The translations under genes were made by a program, and so were the position numbers. A DNA stretch of 63,525 nt from CAYLNG01 sp964497855 (GTDB taxonomy: Bacteria; Verrucomicrobiota; Kiritimatiellia; SS1-B-03-39; UBA6053): NCBI GenBank assembly GCA_964497855.1, contig CAZCFM010000003.1, positions 1 to 63,525 of the forward strand, in the 5' to 3' direction. The notes below the pieces were generated by a model. It saw only the letters and a list, made by a program, of their open reading frames with translations, had not been told where the DNA came from and ran no database searches. Position 1 is the first letter of the stretch; each line of letters starts with the position of its first letter. Below are positions 7,655 to 16,560 of the stretch, piece after piece.

Positions 7655-9289
7655 ATGTCTGATGTTGAAAACGAAAACAGCGAAGATCCGAAACCGGCGC
7701 CGGAAAATCCCCTCGACCATCTGCAGCGGCAATTGCAGGACCTTTTCCGCAAGGCCAATATCACGGTGATGCCGTTTATGAGCGAGGCACCGCCGCCCTC
7801 CCCGGCAGGCGCGGGGGGAGATGCGCCGATGAGGGACAAGGAGGAAGAGGATCCCGAGGCCGAACGCAAACGCATCCTGGAATCGATCCGCAAATTCCGG
7901 CTCAAACCGCGCGACATCAAAGACAACCTCGACCGCTACGTGATCCGTCAGCATGAGGCCAAACGGGCGATGGCTGTGGCTGTCTGCGACCACTACAACC
8001 ATGTGCGGCGCTGCCTGGAACATCCGGAACTTGCCGAGAAGGATTATCAGAAGCAGAACGTTCTGCTGCTGGGGCCGACGGGCGTGGGCAAAACGCATTT
8101 GCTGCGCACGCTGGCCCGTCTCATCGGCGTGCCCTTCGTGAAGGCCGATGCCACGAAGTTTTCGGAAACCGGCTACGTGGGCCATGATGTGGAGGACATG
8201 GTGCGCGACCTGGTGCGGGCCTCCGACAACGACACGGAACTTGCCCGATACGGCATCATCTACATCGACGAGGTGGACAAAATCGCATCCACCCCTGGCG
8301 TTGGCAAAGACGTATCCGGCCGCGGGGTGCAGACCAACCTCCTGAAACTGATGGAGGAAACGGACGTCAATCTGCTGAGCCAGACCGACATCATGGGGCA
8401 GATGCAGGCGATGATGCAAATGCAGCGCGGCGGAAAAATGCCGCCGCGCAGCATCAACACCCGCCATATTCTTTTTATCGTCAGCGGGGCCTTCAGCAAT
8501 CTGGTGGACATTATCCGCAAGCGCACAAACACACATGTCATTGGATTCGGAAATGGTTCCCGCGCTGAGCGCGAAGAGGCGGATTTACTGAAATACGCCG
8601 AGACCTCCGACTTTGTGAAATTTGGGTTTGAGCCCGAATTCATTGGGCGTCTGCCGGTGCGGGTGGCGTTCGAGTCCCTGGGCGAAGAGGATTTGTTGCA
8701 GATTCTGGAGCAGGCCGAGGACAGCATCCTGGGCAAATACCTGGAGGATTTCGAGGGCTACGGTATACAGGCGCGATTCGAACCCGACGCCCTGCGCGAA
8801 GTGGCGCGTCTCGCGGCCCTGGAGAAAACCGGCGCGCGTGGATTGATGACGGTGCTGGAGCGCACGCTGCGCGACTTCAAGTTCGAGCTGCCCTCCACGG
8901 TGGTGCGCGAACTGGCCGTGACCAAGGCGATGGTCGAACATCCTGCGGAGGCCATCGCGGCGTTGGTCGACGAGCACCGCCACGCGCAGAGGGGTCAGAT
9001 GTTAAAGGACGTGGAAGCCTATGCAGACCATTTCGCGGCGGACCATGGCATCCGCCTCCAGTTCCTTCCCGCGTCGGCGGAAAAAATCGTCGGCCTCGCC
9101 GAGGTGGGCGGAAAGACGGTGCACACCGTGTGTGAACGGCTGTTCAAGGACTTCCCCTATGGCCTGAAGTTGATTCTCAAACACAGCGGGCGTTCGGCGT
9201 TCGACGTGACAGAGGCGATGGTGGAGGACCCGGACGGCGAGTTGTCCAAACTCGTGCTGGAGAGCTACCGCGAGGCGGAGGCGACGTGA
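7655..9289 (+). CDS. ClpX-like AAA+ unfoldase without zinc finger, duplicated C-terminal domain
   Basis: The protein has 544 residues; classical ClpX has about 420. The usual N-terminal C4 zinc finger is replaced by an acidic, proline-rich segment. The AAA+ core is ClpX-type: GPTGVGKT (about 140), ATKFSETGYVGHDVE (ClpX has Glu where this has His), Walker B IIYIDEVDK (about 202), the ClpP-docking tripeptide in VIGFG (about 295), and EFIGRLPV. After the normal small domain (about 365-445) a second, similar small domain follows (about 455-540). SD AAGGAG precedes the ATG. It overlaps the DUF192 gene by four bases. The preserved IGF suggests it can dock on ClpP; altered adaptor or substrate use is inferred. 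Confidence 0.85.
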   Translation: MSDVENENSEDPKPAPENPLDHLQRQLQDLFRKANITVMPFMSEAPPPSPAGAGGDAPMRDKEEEDPEAERKRILESIRKFRLKPRDIKDNLDRYVIRQHEAKRAMAVAVCDHYNHVRRCLEHPELAEKDYQKQNVLLLGPTGVGKTHLLRTLARLIGVPFVKADATKFSETGYVGHDVEDMVRDLVRASDNDTELARYGIIYIDEVDKIASTPGVGKDVSGRGVQTNLLKLMEETDVNLLSQTDIMGQMQAMMQMQRGGKMPPRSINTRHILFIVSGAFSNLVDIIRKRTNTHVIGFGNGSRAEREEADLLKYAETSDFVKFGFEPEFIGRLPVRVAFESLGEEDLLQILEQAEDSILGKYLEDFEGYGIQARFEPDALREVARLAALEKTGARGLMTVLERTLRDFKFELPSTVVRELAVTKAMVEHPAEAIAALVDEHRHAQRGQMLKDVEAYADHFAADHGIRLQFLPASAEKIVGLAEVGGKTVHTVCERLFKDFPYGLKLILKHSGRSAFDVTEAMVEDPDGELSKLVLESYREAEAT

Positions 9290-9657
9290 AGTCGTCGCCC
9301 TTTCCGCTGGGAGCGACGCTGCGGCTGAGTGTCGACGGCGTTTTGGTTTTGGAAAAGCTGTTCGTGGCCCGCGGCTTTTGGGAGAGGGGCCTTGGACTGA
9401 TGGGGCGGAAACGTATTCCCGCACGCATGGGACAAGGGTTGTTGTTTCCGTTTTGCCGGGAGCTGCACACGTTTTGGATGCGTTTTCCGCTGGATGTTTT
9501 TTTTCTGGATGAGGAGGGTCAGTTGTTGGCGGAGCGGCGGAATGTGCTTCCCTGGCGGATTGCGCGTGGACCGAAAGGCTGCCGCCATTGCCTGGAGACG
9601 GCGGCGGGGACATTGGCAGCGGAACGCACGCAGGGACGTTGGCGCTGGGAAGCCTGA
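9286..9657 (+). CDS. DUF192 family protein
   Basis: This 123-residue protein is one DUF192 domain: the RGFWERGLGLMGRKRIPARM stretch, then GLLFPFCRELHTFWMRFPLD and an ILP-like end (ETAAGT). The family is a small beta-rich fold of unknown biochemical role, usually exported; no signal peptide is visible here. It starts with GTG inside the GTGA overlap with the ClpX-like gene, so it is almost certainly co-translated with it. Confidence 0.85.
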   Translation: MKSSPFPLGATLRLSVDGVLVLEKLFVARGFWERGLGLMGRKRIPARMGQGLLFPFCRELHTFWMRFPLDVFFLDEEGQLLAERRNVLPWRIARGPKGCRHCLETAAGTLAAERTQGRWRWEA

Positions 9658-9661
9658 GGCG

Positions 9662-10732
9662 TCAACTGGCGGAGGATGGGGTAACGAAGGTTTGGCCGCC
9701 GACCCATTCCGGCAGCAGCAGGATATAGCGGGGATCGGGGACGGGTCCGCGGATGCCGTAGTGGACCTGGGCGTCGATCTGCTCCACGGCGGCGCGTCCG
9801 AGGCGCATCTGGTTGATCTGGTAGCCGCTGAGGGCTTCGTACCATTTGTCGTAGGGGTTCACATGCAGGCTGATGTAGGCAATGTCTTCGGGCACACGCA
9901 CGCTTTCATTCAGGAGGCGGTAGTAAAATTCGAGGCTGTAGCCAATGATCAGATCGGGGCGGTTTTCCTGGACCCATGTTAAGAAGCGGTCCATGAGGCC
10001 GGGCAGGTCCTGGCGGCGTTCGGATTCGGCGTACTCGAAGATCAGGGGCTTTTGCCGGGGATGGAGTTCTCGGGCGCGGGTGAGCACAGCCCCGAGACGC
10101 AGGGAGGACTCCTCCAGATTGCCGGTCTGGGTGGCGAGGACGACGCCGATGCGGCGGTAGCCCGCGTCCCAGCCGCGCTGGTAGGCGCGGCGGGTCACGC
10201 CGAAAAAATCGGTTTTGACCCAGTTGAATTGTCGGGCGAGAGTGGGTTCAACCCCGCCGCAGGCGACCACGCAGAAGCGCTCCCAGGGGAAATCGAGTTC
10301 GTGGTCGAGGTCGCGCACGGGTCCGAGGATCACGCCGGCGTAGCCGCGCTGGTAGAGAATGCGCCAGAGGCTGGCGAGGTTTTTCTGGTCGCTGAGTTCG
10401 AAGTGTTCGACGCGGTACCCGAGTTCGCGCGCGCGCGGTTCGATGCCTTTCAGATAGGCGGTCACATATGGAAAGGATACGGGACGGCCTTTGTCATTCG
10501 GCAGGTGCGTGAAATAGGCGATGGAGAGGCCTTCCGTGGCCTTGTTCTGTCGGAACTGTCGGGAAGCCAGAGACGCAAGCAGGGGATTAGGGTTGTAGTC
10601 GAGTTCGCGGGCGGCGGCCTCGATGCGTTTGCGGGTGTCGGCCTTGATGCGGGGGTCCTTGCGGAGGGCGAGGGACACGGTTGAAACGGACACGCCCACT
10701 TTTTCGGCGATGGACTTGAGGGAGACTCTCAT
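9662..10732 (-). CDS. LacI-family transcriptional regulator
   Basis: The protein has 356 residues. The N-terminal LacI helix-turn-helix is clear (SLKSIAEKVGVSVSTVSLAL, then the hinge helix RKRIEAAARELDYNPNPLLA), followed by a periplasmic-binding-protein-like sugar sensor (AYFTHLPNDKGRP... to EQIDAQ). It is divergent from the DUF4380 lipoprotein gene, with one copy of the 14-bp TTCAA-N4-TTGAA-type palindrome between them, about 30 bases before its own start. It is therefore the best local candidate for the regulator of the dispersed palindrome regulon, although the XylR-like protein at 22030 is an alternative. The effector sugar cannot be read from the sequence. Confidence 0.9.
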   Translation of the reverse strand: MRVSLKSIAEKVGVSVSTVSLALRKDPRIKADTRKRIEAAARELDYNPNPLLASLASRQFRQNKATEGLSIAYFTHLPNDKGRPVSFPYVTAYLKGIEPRARELGYRVEHFELSDQKNLASLWRILYQRGYAGVILGPVRDLDHELDFPWERFCVVACGGVEPTLARQFNWVKTDFFGVTRRAYQRGWDAGYRRIGVVLATQTGNLEESSLRLGAVLTRARELHPRQKPLIFEYAESERRQDLPGLMDRFLTWVQENRPDLIIGYSLEFYYRLLNESVRVPEDIAYISLHVNPYDKWYEALSGYQINQMRLGRAAVEQIDAQVHYGIRGPVPDPRYILLLPEWVGGQTFVTPSSAS

Positions 10733-10762
10733 GGTGGCAGGTTACCCGCTTGTCCCGGATAA

Positions 10763-10776
10763 TTCAACAGATTTAA
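10763..10776. promoter_or_regulatory. regulon palindrome, site a (LacI / DUF4380 intergenic)
   Basis: TTCAACAGATTTAA is one base off the perfect TTCAA-N4-TTGAA form. It lies between the divergent LacI and DUF4380 genes. A TAGGAT -10-like hexamer (10810-10815) follows 33 bases later and sits six bases before the ATG at 10822, suggesting a leaderless or very short leader transcript. Confidence 0.6.
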
Positions 10777-10821
10777 ACTTTGGAGGATGTGCGGGATTTC
10801 CGAACGTGCTAGGATCGTGTC

Positions 10822-11763
10822 ATGCAACGAATACCCTTGTTTCTGTTTCTGTTGTTCTGTGCCTGTACGCATCCGGGCACCGTGGAGCGGGAGCGCGACT
10901 GGAAGGGATGGCCGGAGGTCTGGCGGATTCGCGGGGGCGGGTTGGAGGTGGTGTTGTCACCCGCCGTGGGGAGGATGCTGTCTTTTGGTTTTGAGGACGG
11001 GGAGAACTTGCTCTGGGAAATTCCGGAGAACCGGGGTGAAAAAAAACGCGATCCGGCGGACTACTGGTCCTGGCCGAATCCGGGCGGGGATTGGCTGTGG
11101 CCGATGCAGCAGTCGGAATGGGTACGTCTGGGCATTCCGGCCAAATGGTTGTGGCCGCCGCCCGCGCTGTTTGCGGATGCGCCGTGGACGGCGAAGGAGC
11201 TGGGGCCGGCTGCGCTCGAGCTGTCGCTGGAGATTGGGGCCCCGCTGCATCTGCGGATGACGCGTCGTTTTCAGCTTTCGGACCGGGAACCGGGCGTGTT
11301 GCGGATTCAGCAGCGGATGCAGCGCACGGGACCTTCGGATATTCCGGTGACATTGTGGCACATCACGCAGATGCCGAATCCGCGGGTCGTTCGTTTTGAG
11401 GTTCCGGAGGGGACGGCATTTCCGGGGGGGCCTCCGGTCCTCTCGCGAACGGCGATTGAGGCGGAGAGTTTTCGCAGGGAGCCGGGCATGTGGGTGTTCG
11501 ATCCCGCCCAGGCCACGCAGGGGAAAACGGGTGGCGACGGACGATGGATCGAGGCGGAACAGGCGGACTGGATCCTGCGCATCGAGGCGATTGGCGGACG
11601 CGAAGGCGGCACCTTTCCGGACAAGGGCTGCTCGCTCGCACTCGTCAAAGGGAATGGCGCGCCCTTTGTGGAACTTGAGACGATGAGCGTCGAACGCCTG
11701 CTGGCCGCGGGCGAGGTGCTGGAAAACGAACTGGTCTACACGCTGCGACGGGTGGCGCCGTAA
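10822..11763 (+). CDS. DUF4380-type lipoprotein (aldose-epimerase-like fold)
   Basis: The protein has 313 residues and begins with a lipoprotein signal (IPLFLFLLFCAC), giving a likely acylated Cys near residue 13-15. The rest reads like the DUF4380 beta-sandwich related to galactose mutarotases: GGGLEVVLSPAVGRMLSFGF, then NLLWEIPENRG, WPNPGGDWLWPMQQ and a late FPDKGCSLALVKG. Proteins of this type sit in polysaccharide-use clusters of Bacteroidota and Verrucomicrobiota; a role in sugar binding or epimerisation at the membrane is inferred. It carries a regulon palindrome in its promoter. Confidence 0.65.
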   Translation: MQRIPLFLFLLFCACTHPGTVERERDWKGWPEVWRIRGGGLEVVLSPAVGRMLSFGFEDGENLLWEIPENRGEKKRDPADYWSWPNPGGDWLWPMQQSEWVRLGIPAKWLWPPPALFADAPWTAKELGPAALELSLEIGAPLHLRMTRRFQLSDREPGVLRIQQRMQRTGPSDIPVTLWHITQMPNPRVVRFEVPEGTAFPGGPPVLSRTAIEAESFRREPGMWVFDPAQATQGKTGGDGRWIEAEQADWILRIEAIGGREGGTFPDKGCSLALVKGNGAPFVELETMSVERLLAAGEVLENELVYTLRRVAP

Positions 11764-11831
11764 TGGAGGGGAGGAGAAGGAGGAATTACTGCAACAGATT
11801 ATTGCAACAGTACAATAATACTCTGTGAAGA

Positions 11832-11912
11832 GCCGATACGGAGATCGGCGCTCCCGTTGCCGATACGGAGATCGGCGCTCCCGTTGCCGATGCGGAGATC
11901 GGCGCTCCGGTT
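11832..11912. repeat. three tandem 27-bp hairpin repeats between convergent genes
   Basis: Three back-to-back 27-bp units start at 11832, 11859 and 11886. Each contains GCCGAT-ACGGAG-ATCGGC, a 6-bp stem with a 6-nt loop (the third unit has one loop change). They fill the gap between the ends of the plus-strand DUF4380 gene and the minus-strand GH9 gene, so they may act as a two-way terminator or mRNA stabiliser. The preceding bases 11790-11820 also hold a repeated GCAACAG. Confidence 0.8.
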
Positions 11913-11916
11913 TTGA

Positions 11917-14898
11917 TCAGCGGCCGGTCAGGTAGCCGCGGTAGTAGCTGGCGGGACCGAGGGTCTGGTGGACGGTGTATTCGCTTTGAGCGGGCCAGAG
12001 GAAGATGTCGAAATAGGCTTCGGCGGTGGGCCATTCGCGGGAGGCGGGGAAGGTGCCGGACAGGTGGTAGGTGTGAACCCATTCGTTGAAGCCGTAGCCT
12101 TCCTGCGGATCGGACTGGCCATACACGGTGATGCCGGCGGGGGCGGGCTGGGCGGTGACACGGCTGTCGATGTGCAGGGGATTGCGAGGGAAACGCTCGC
12201 CGAGTCCGGTGGTGTAGACGAGGTTGTTGGGGTTGGCGCCGTTGCTGAAGTTGGAGGCGGCGACGGCGGCGGCGAGATAACGTTCGTCGCCGGTCAGGAA
12301 ATGGGCGCGGGGCAGCATTTGCGAGACCATTTCCGGAACGGAGAAATAACCGACATAGCCCATCAAGGGAAGCGGGGAGATGGCGGCGAGATGGAAGGCG
12401 TTTCCTTCCTGGAATTTGACGGCGGCATCGGCGAGGGTGCGGATGGCGTCGCGGGCCTGCTGCCGCAGTTCGTTCTGTCCGCGCGCGTCGGGGAGGGTGG
12501 CGATGACGAAGATCGCGTCGGCTTCGTCGCCCCAGCGTTTGGATTCGCCGTCGACAAGGGAGGAGCCCGCTTTGAAAACCGCGAGGTAGTCTTCTTTGCC
12601 GGTGAGGGCGAAGAGTTGGGCGGCGGCGAGGTTGCGGGAAAGCGCGTCCTGCTGTTTGTATTTGGCGGGGATGCTGTCGGGCACGGGGTTGGCCTCGGCC
12701 CAGTCCCAGGCGCGGAGGGCGGCGGCTTCGAGGGCCGCGGCGCGGGGGGCGTCGAAGGGCTTGAGCAGGGCGGAGGCTTTGATGGCGGTGGCGGCAAACA
12801 AATGGCTGCTGGCGGCATCGGGGGTGAAAATGCCGACGAGGAGCGATTCCTGCCAGCTTGCCTCGCCTTCGCGGGGATGTTCGGTGGATTCGACCCCGCC
12901 GCGGATGCCGCCTTCCGCAGTCTGGAGACGCGCGTAGAAATCGATGTTCCAGAGGGCTTCGTCGAGAAGATCGGGGATGTTGTTTTCCGCTTCGGCGGGC
13001 GGGAGCGCGAGTTTGACGCGTCCAAGGCGCTCGGGGAAAAGTTCGAGCAGTTCGAGGTGCAGGAAGGTGGATTCAAGGTGCTGGGCGCGGCGGTCCCAGT
13101 CGCCCGCGTCCATGTAGCCGCCCCAGGCGTTGGGCAGGACTTCGGCGCTGCTGTGGATGCGGGAGAGGGAGTCAAAGATGGCGGCTGATTCGCCGTCGAG
13201 GCGGGTCACATCGCTTTGCAGCGCGCGGGTGCCGGCGTCGGGATGGAAATTGAGGGGGCGTTTGTAGGAGGTGAAGGGAGGGGCGAGGGCGATGCCGCTG
13301 CGGTGGTGGAGGAATCCCTTCATGGAGACTTGGAAGGCGTGTTCCCAGGCGTTGTCGCCGATGGGGAAGGGGAGGCTGACACCGAGGCCGTCGATGGCGA
13401 TGCGGTAGCGGCCGGGGCGGTCAAACGAGGAGAAGTCGAGTTCGTAGATCGCGGCGTCGGCGTGGTTGCGTTTGGTGCGGAAGCTGGATTGCACTTCGTC
13501 TTTGTCCATGCGTTTGCGGACGACGCCGGCGGGATGGCGGCTGCCGTCTTTTTCGTCCACGAGGAAAAAGTCTTTGCCGATCCAGGCGTCGAAGGACTGT
13601 CCGTCGCCGCTGCCGAGCCAGAGGGAGAGCGAGGCCTGTTTCCAGGGGTCGTCGGCGCGGAAACCGACTTGCGAGACCTGAAGGGCCTCGTTGAAATCGC
13701 GGGCCGGATCGGGCGTGAAGGCGGTGTCGGTTTCGCGGGTGTTGAGGCCGTGGAAAACAACGCGGAGGGCTTGGCCTTCCGGCACCGGCGCGGGCAGGCG
13801 GAGATAGACGCGGTGGAGAATTGCTTTTTCGTTTCCGTACATCGGACCGTCGTTGGGTTTGCTTTTCCGAGCCACGGAAACGGGAGATATCGCGGTTGTG
13901 GAGTCGCCGATGTAGACGCGGTAGGCCTGGGGCGTGTCGATGAGATCGAGGTCGATCGCGGCCCCTGTGAGCTGTTCGCGCCGCCAGAGTTTGCCGGCGT
14001 GCGGAAGATAGAATCCGAGCGATGTTTTGGCTTTGCCTTCGCCGACAAACACCTCGACGGATTTCGGCGTCATCTCCGCGCGTCCCTCGCGCCAGGCGAG
14101 AACCTTTTTGTCGCTGGGGCGGAGTTCGTGTTCGGGACCGGGGACGAAGTCGATTTGGCCGGGAACGACGAATTCCAATTCCTGGATGTCGAGGGCGATG
14201 AGATTGGGGGCGGCGAGGGAGGCGCGGAGGACGCGCGGGCCGTCGGCCGGATGTTCCGCGCCGCGTTCGAGCACGGAGGCGATGCGATCGCGGCGGGCCT
14301 GTTCGAGGGCGGCGAGGCGGGCGGTTTCGCGTTCGGCGGCGATGCGGGCTTTTTCGCGGGCGGCCTGGGTTTCGGGACCGTCTTCGATGGAGCTGAGGTC
14401 GTGCAGACGCACTTCGATGGCTCCGCTCTTCCAGTCGCCGAGGATTTGCAGGTTGACGATGCCGTCGAGGTCGAGCACGCCGTTGCCGCCGGGTTCGGTG
14501 ATGGCGGCGGGATCGGTCCAGCGGATGCCGGTTGTTTCGCTGAGGGTGTAGGTTTTGCCGGCGGTGGCGGGGTGAAAGCGGAAGGTGAAGGTGGCGCGGG
14601 TTTGGTCGGCGTCGATGAGACGGAGGTTGATGTGCCGGGATTGGCCGGGCTGGAGGAGGGTGAAGGAGAGGCGGGGAACGCGTCCGACGTCGGCGGAGAG
14701 ATCGAGGCGGCGGGGGTAGCCGACGCCGCCTTTGGCGCTGGTGGCTTTGATGAGGAGGCCCTCTTTGTCGGCGTCGAAGGCTTTTTCCCAGGTGCCGATG
14801 CCGTAGGCGGGGTCGGTGTTGAAGCGTTGAATGAGGCGGTCCTCGGCGGGGAGGACGGAGGACAGGAGAAGAAGAAGAAGAACGGCGAGAATTTTCAT
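11917..14898 (-). CDS. secreted glycoside hydrolase family 9 protein
   Basis: The protein has 993 residues. A signal peptide (MKILAVLLLLLLSSVLPA) precedes a ~200-residue domain ending in a charged helix (AAREKARIAAERETARLAAL), then beta-rich domains, an Ig-like CelD_N-type domain, and the GH9 (alpha/alpha)6 catalytic domain from about residue 560. The GH9 signature GGYMDAGDWD (about 594-603) supplies the base and nucleophile-positioning Asp pair, and SEYTV (about 971-975) aligns with the C-terminal catalytic acid (NEVA...). GH9 enzymes cleave beta-glucans or related chains. It lies ten bases downstream of a sulfatase, presumably in one operon under regulon site b. Confidence 0.8.
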   Translation of the reverse strand: MKILAVLLLLLLSSVLPAEDRLIQRFNTDPAYGIGTWEKAFDADKEGLLIKATSAKGGVGYPRRLDLSADVGRVPRLSFTLLQPGQSRHINLRLIDADQTRATFTFRFHPATAGKTYTLSETTGIRWTDPAAITEPGGNGVLDLDGIVNLQILGDWKSGAIEVRLHDLSSIEDGPETQAAREKARIAAERETARLAALEQARRDRIASVLERGAEHPADGPRVLRASLAAPNLIALDIQELEFVVPGQIDFVPGPEHELRPSDKKVLAWREGRAEMTPKSVEVFVGEGKAKTSLGFYLPHAGKLWRREQLTGAAIDLDLIDTPQAYRVYIGDSTTAISPVSVARKSKPNDGPMYGNEKAILHRVYLRLPAPVPEGQALRVVFHGLNTRETDTAFTPDPARDFNEALQVSQVGFRADDPWKQASLSLWLGSGDGQSFDAWIGKDFFLVDEKDGSRHPAGVVRKRMDKDEVQSSFRTKRNHADAAIYELDFSSFDRPGRYRIAIDGLGVSLPFPIGDNAWEHAFQVSMKGFLHHRSGIALAPPFTSYKRPLNFHPDAGTRALQSDVTRLDGESAAIFDSLSRIHSSAEVLPNAWGGYMDAGDWDRRAQHLESTFLHLELLELFPERLGRVKLALPPAEAENNIPDLLDEALWNIDFYARLQTAEGGIRGGVESTEHPREGEASWQESLLVGIFTPDAASSHLFAATAIKASALLKPFDAPRAAALEAAALRAWDWAEANPVPDSIPAKYKQQDALSRNLAAAQLFALTGKEDYLAVFKAGSSLVDGESKRWGDEADAIFVIATLPDARGQNELRQQARDAIRTLADAAVKFQEGNAFHLAAISPLPLMGYVGYFSVPEMVSQMLPRAHFLTGDERYLAAAVAASNFSNGANPNNLVYTTGLGERFPRNPLHIDSRVTAQPAPAGITVYGQSDPQEGYGFNEWVHTYHLSGTFPASREWPTAEAYFDIFLWPAQSEYTVHQTLGPASYYRGYLTGR

Positions 14899-14907
14899 AG
14901 AGGGGTC

Positions 14908-16371
14908 TCAGGCGGATACGGTGGTCTGGCGGGGGTATTCTGTGTCGGTGCGGAGGCCCCAGTCGAGCAGTTTCATCAGGAGGTCTTCGCGAATGTCGCG
15001 GAGGGCGGGGTCGTGGAAGCGGTTGTTGAGCTCGTGGGGGTCGTTGACGAGATCGTACAGTTCGTGGTCGCGGGTTTCGCGGAAAACGAGTTTGTGGGTG
15101 AGGGTGCGGACCATTTTGGCGCGGGCCATGGTTTCGGGAAATTTGAGGTAGGTGCGCTGTTTGTCGCTGTGAATGTGGGCGATGGCGGGATCTTCGATGG
15201 AGAACGGATCAAAAACGCGTTTGCGGGATTCGCGTTCATGGCCCCCGTTGGCGAAGACGGCGGCGCGGGCCGGTTTTTCGCCGCGGAGGATGGGCAGAAG
15301 GTTTTTGCCCTGGGCCCCTTCGAGGAGGGGAATGTCCAACAAATCGCAGAGGGTGGGGGCGATGTCGGTGTGGTCGCTGAGTTCGGTACAGCAGTGGCCG
15401 GGGGCAAGACCGGGGGCGGCGATGATGCAGGGGACACGGGTGAGGCAGTCGCTGAAGGTGGTGTCCCACTTTTCCCAGATGCCGTACTGGCCGGCGAAGT
15501 CGCCGTGGTCGGAGAGAAAAACGACGACCGAATTTTCCCAGAGGTTTTGGGCGTCGATTTCGCGCACGACCTGTCCGAGGAGGTTGTCGACCTTGGCGAT
15601 CATGCCGAGATAGACGGCCTGGATGTCGCGGAGGACCTCATCGCGGACGCCGTTGCCGAGGCGCTCCTCGCGCTGGTGGACGAGGGAGAGGGGAGCGTTT
15701 TGCGGGAGGTCGTGGGGGAAGGCGCGCAGGGTTTGGCGGTCGATGAGGGAGTACCAGGGTTCGTCGACTTCGTAGGTGGGATGGGGGTAGTTGAAGTTGA
15801 GATGGAGGTAGAAGGGGCGCTGGCGGTCGCGGTCTTCGCGGAGAAAATGGACGGCCTGTTCGGCGAAAGCGTTGTCCTGCCACTTGTCGCGGCGGCGGGT
15901 GAAAGCGTTTTCATCGGGAGGAAGCTGGAGCCGCGTTTTTTCGTGGCGCTGATACATTTCTTTGTAGCCTTTTGTCCAGGAATGGGCGTGAAGGCGATGG
16001 CCGCTTTGGCCGGGGGCGAGTTCCGGGGGGGTGTGGGTGGCCTCGAAGACGTTTTCCCAGCAGTGGTTTTTGCCGAAGAGGACGCACTGGTAGCCGTCGT
16101 GGAGCAGGGAGCCGAGGAGGTCGGGCCGGGAGGCGGGCAGGTGCTGGTAGATGTTGCGGAAGCCGTCGGTGTGGGTGTAGCGTCCGGTGGTGAGGCTGAT
16201 GCGGGCGGGCACGCACTTGGGAAAGGTGGTGAAGTGGCGCTGGAAATTCACGCCGCGGGCGGCGAGGGCGTCCATCTGCGGCGTGCGCGTGTCGGGGCAC
16301 TCGCCATTGGCGCCCAGACAGTCGCCGCGCATTTCATCCACGGTGATAAAGATCAGATTTTTTCGGCTCAT
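14908..16371 (-). CDS. sulfatase (FGly, Cys type)
   Basis: About 487 residues. The N-terminus NLIFITVDEMRGDCLG carries the metal-binding Asp, and KCVPARISLTTGRYTH is the formylglycine signature (C-x-P-x-R, C near 55). LSDHGDFAGQYGIWEKW supplies further metal ligands (Asp-His). No signal peptide is visible, as in many predicted cytoplasmic or non-classically exported members. I prefer ATG 16371 over an in-frame GTG nine bases upstream because MSRKNLIF matches family starts. It is first gene of a two-gene operon with GH9, suggesting desulfation coupled to depolymerisation of a sulfated glycan. The substrate is not readable. Confidence 0.88.
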   Translation of the reverse strand: MSRKNLIFITVDEMRGDCLGANGECPDTRTPQMDALAARGVNFQRHFTTFPKCVPARISLTTGRYTHTDGFRNIYQHLPASRPDLLGSLLHDGYQCVLFGKNHCWENVFEATHTPPELAPGQSGHRLHAHSWTKGYKEMYQRHEKTRLQLPPDENAFTRRRDKWQDNAFAEQAVHFLREDRDRQRPFYLHLNFNYPHPTYEVDEPWYSLIDRQTLRAFPHDLPQNAPLSLVHQREERLGNGVRDEVLRDIQAVYLGMIAKVDNLLGQVVREIDAQNLWENSVVVFLSDHGDFAGQYGIWEKWDTTFSDCLTRVPCIIAAPGLAPGHCCTELSDHTDIAPTLCDLLDIPLLEGAQGKNLLPILRGEKPARAAVFANGGHERESRKRVFDPFSIEDPAIAHIHSDKQRTYLKFPETMARAKMVRTLTHKLVFRETRDHELYDLVNDPHELNNRFHDPALRDIREDLLMKLLDWGLRTDTEYPRQTTVSA

Positions 16372-16463
16372 GGTTTCCACGCGAAGACGGAGATAAACGC
16401 ATTCGCGACTTCAGCTATGCGGCATCCCGTTCCGAACCGCAATTCCCAAGCCGTCCCCATTCA

Positions 16464-16477
16464 TTCAAACCGTTAAA
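16464..16477. promoter_or_regulatory. regulon palindrome, site b (sulfatase-GH9 operon)
   Basis: TTCAAACCGTTAAA differs from the perfect palindrome by one C-to-A type change in one half-site, the same position as in sites a and h. It lies 93 bases upstream of the sulfatase start. Confidence 0.55.
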
Positions 16478-16520
16478 TCTTTTCTAACGTCAATCTTTTC
16501 CGAGCTTTTACGAGTAATTA

Positions 16521-16559
16521 TCCTTGAAAAACGAAAGTTTGTCGTTACTATTTCAAGGA
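16521..16559 (+). promoter_or_regulatory. stem-loop burying the SD of the second DUF4143 ATPase gene
   Basis: TCCTTGAAA (16521-16529) is a perfect 9-bp complement of TTTCAAGGA (16551-16559), which contains the AAGGA ribosome binding site just before the ATG at 16561. The loop holds an inner inverted repeat AACGA (16530-16534) / TCGTT (16542-16546). This is the same nested design as at 3765-3805. Confidence 0.55.
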
Positions 16560-16560
16560 A

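Noticed and set aside
8770..8800. tRNA T-loop-like GATTCGAACCC
   Set aside because: It lies inside the ClpX-like reading frame and no cloverleaf can be drawn around it.
13216..16476. A 1086-codon plus-strand open frame opposite the GH9 and sulfatase genes
   Set aside because: It is antisense to two clear enzyme genes; its translation is Gly/Ala/Val/Glu-rich low complexity without domains, typical of GC-rich shadow frames.
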